Assembly: GCA_964565705.1 (NCBI GenBank)
Contig: CAZMGD010000140.1
Location: 1-9,013, forward strand
DNA: 9,013 nt
Direction: 5' to 3'
Source of the DNA: CAZMGD01 sp964565705
GTDB lineage: Bacteria; Actinomycetota; Acidimicrobiia; Acidimicrobiales; Ilumatobacteraceae
The notes under the pieces were generated by a model. That model did not search any database, was not told the origin of the DNA, and was given only the letters and a program-made list of their open reading frames with translations. This document shows positions 8,395-9,013 of the stretch, one piece after another; the stretch's first letter is position 1; each line of letters begins with the position of its first letter. The position numbers and the translations under genes are program-made.

Positions 8395-9013
8395 ATGACC
8401 ACGTTCCGAGATCTCCTGGCACGAGCGAAGTCGCAGATCACCGAGGTCGACACCGCCGAGGCCGAGCGCCGCATCGACGCGGGGCAGATCGCGCTCGATG
8501 TGCGCGAGCCCGACGAGTACGAGGAGGGCGCGATCCCGGGTGCGATCCACATCCCGCGTGGGCACCTGGAGAGCCAGGTCGAGGGACGGCTGCTCGACAA
8601 GACCAAGCCGGTCGTCATCTACTGCGCCGGCGGCGTACGCAGCGCGTTCGCGGCGCAGACGCTGACCGAGCTCGGCTACACCGACGTGACGTCGATGGCT
8701 GGCGGCTTCGGCCGCTGGAAGGACGAGGGCCGTGCCTGGCGCAAGCCGGCGTCGCTCACGCCGTCACAGGCCAACCGCTACAAGCGCCACCTGCTGCTGC
8801 CCGAGGTGGGCGTCGCCGGCCAGACCAAGCTGCTCGAGTCCAAGGTGCTGCTGCTCGGCGCCGGTGGCCTCGGCTCGCCAGCAGCGCTGTACCTGGCCGC
8901 GGCCGGCGTCGGCACGCTCGGCATCGTCGACATGGACGACGTCGACGAGAGCAACCTCCAGCGCCAGATCCTCCACAACATCGACCGCATCGGCGACCGC
9001 AAGGTCGACTCGG
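8395..9013 (+). CDS. moeB: Rhodanese-ThiF fusion, MoeB/MoeZ-like sulfur-carrier adenylyltransferase (3' partial)
   Basis: The frame is open from the ATG at 8395 to the window end (206 codons). Residues about 15-118 are a rhodanese domain: LDVREPDEYEEGAIPGAIHIP, then the active-site loop YCAGGVRSA with C77, then MAGGFGRWKDEG. From about residue 123 an E1-like ThiF/MoeB domain begins with the conserved NRYKRHLLLPEVG entry, the ATP-binding glycine loop GAGGLGSP (155-162), AGVGTLGIVDMDDVD and SNLQRQILH. Such enzymes adenylate the C-terminal glycine of a small sulfur carrier (MoaD, ThiS or CysO type), and the rhodanese domain can supply persulfide sulfur. The catalytic aspartate and the zinc cysteines lie beyond the window. 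The order is rhodanese first, the reverse of the usual MoeZ/MOCS3 arrangement. The exact carrier substrate is undetermined, so the symbol marks family rather than proven pathway. The gene is divergent from the unknown gene. Confidence 0.92.
   Translation, partial: MTTFRDLLARAKSQITEVDTAEAERRIDAGQIALDVREPDEYEEGAIPGAIHIPRGHLESQVEGRLLDKTKPVVIYCAGGVRSAFAAQTLTELGYTDVTSMAGGFGRWKDEGRAWRKPASLTPSQANRYKRHLLLPEVGVAGQTKLLESKVLLLGAGGLGSPAALYLAAAGVGTLGIVDMDDVDESNLQRQILHNIDRIGDRKVDS

Noticed and set aside
8258..8422. N-terminal extension of the unknown gene to 8422
   Set aside because: It would overlap the start of the divergent MoeB-like gene and ignores the strong GGAGGT placed before the ATG at 8257.

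Overview
The window is GC-rich and reads as a high-GC actinobacterium. An Acidimicrobiia/Ilumatobacter-type organism is my inference from three things: an LPXTG-anchored Ig/HYR surface protein, apparent leaderless genes, and a GC-biased codon pattern. No rRNA, tRNA or other taxonomic marker is present. A run of exactly 100 Ns (5804-5903) shows that this is draft scaffold sequence, probably with a placeholder gap.

Layout, left to right. (1) 1-2145 (+) is the 3' part of a large cell-wall-anchored surface protein: tandem Ig-like repeats of about 110 residues, two HYR-type domains and a C-terminal LPATGG sorting signal. (2) It converges on metH (2189-5674, -), a full-length cobalamin-dependent methionine synthase. 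The two genes share a strong 15-bp hairpin that includes the metH stop codon. (3) 5675-5929 is the divergent control region between metH and pepA. It holds a perfect 14-bp inverted repeat and the assembly gap. (4) pepA (5930-7372, +) is an M17 leucyl aminopeptidase. (5) 7373-7585 is a convergent spacer with a short dispersed repeat and a large terminator-like hairpin. (6) 7586-8257 (-) is a conserved-looking 223-residue protein of unknown function, perhaps winged-helix. (7) 8258-8394 is a second divergent promoter region with a tetraloop hairpin. (8) 8395-9013 (+) is the start of a rhodanese-ThiF (MoeB/MoeZ-like) sulfur-carrier activating enzyme that runs off the window.

The genes are single transcription units arranged as convergent and divergent pairs rather than as one operon. 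metH (methionine cycle, B12-dependent), pepA (peptide turnover) and the MoeB-like gene (sulfur transfer for molybdopterin or related cofactors) are housekeeping functions with no obvious shared pathway. A recurring regulatory theme is visible. metH, pepA and the MoeB-like gene each have a TANNNT -10-like hexamer 7-9 nt before the ATG and no Shine-Dalgarno sequence, which suggests leaderless mRNAs. The unknown gene instead has a textbook GGAGGT ribosome binding site.

I see no mobile element, CRISPR array, phage or defence system. The points most worth a second look are the probably spurious assembly gap next to the palindrome, the leaderless promoter pattern, the rhodanese-first MoeB architecture, and the near-identical tandem repeats in the surface protein.
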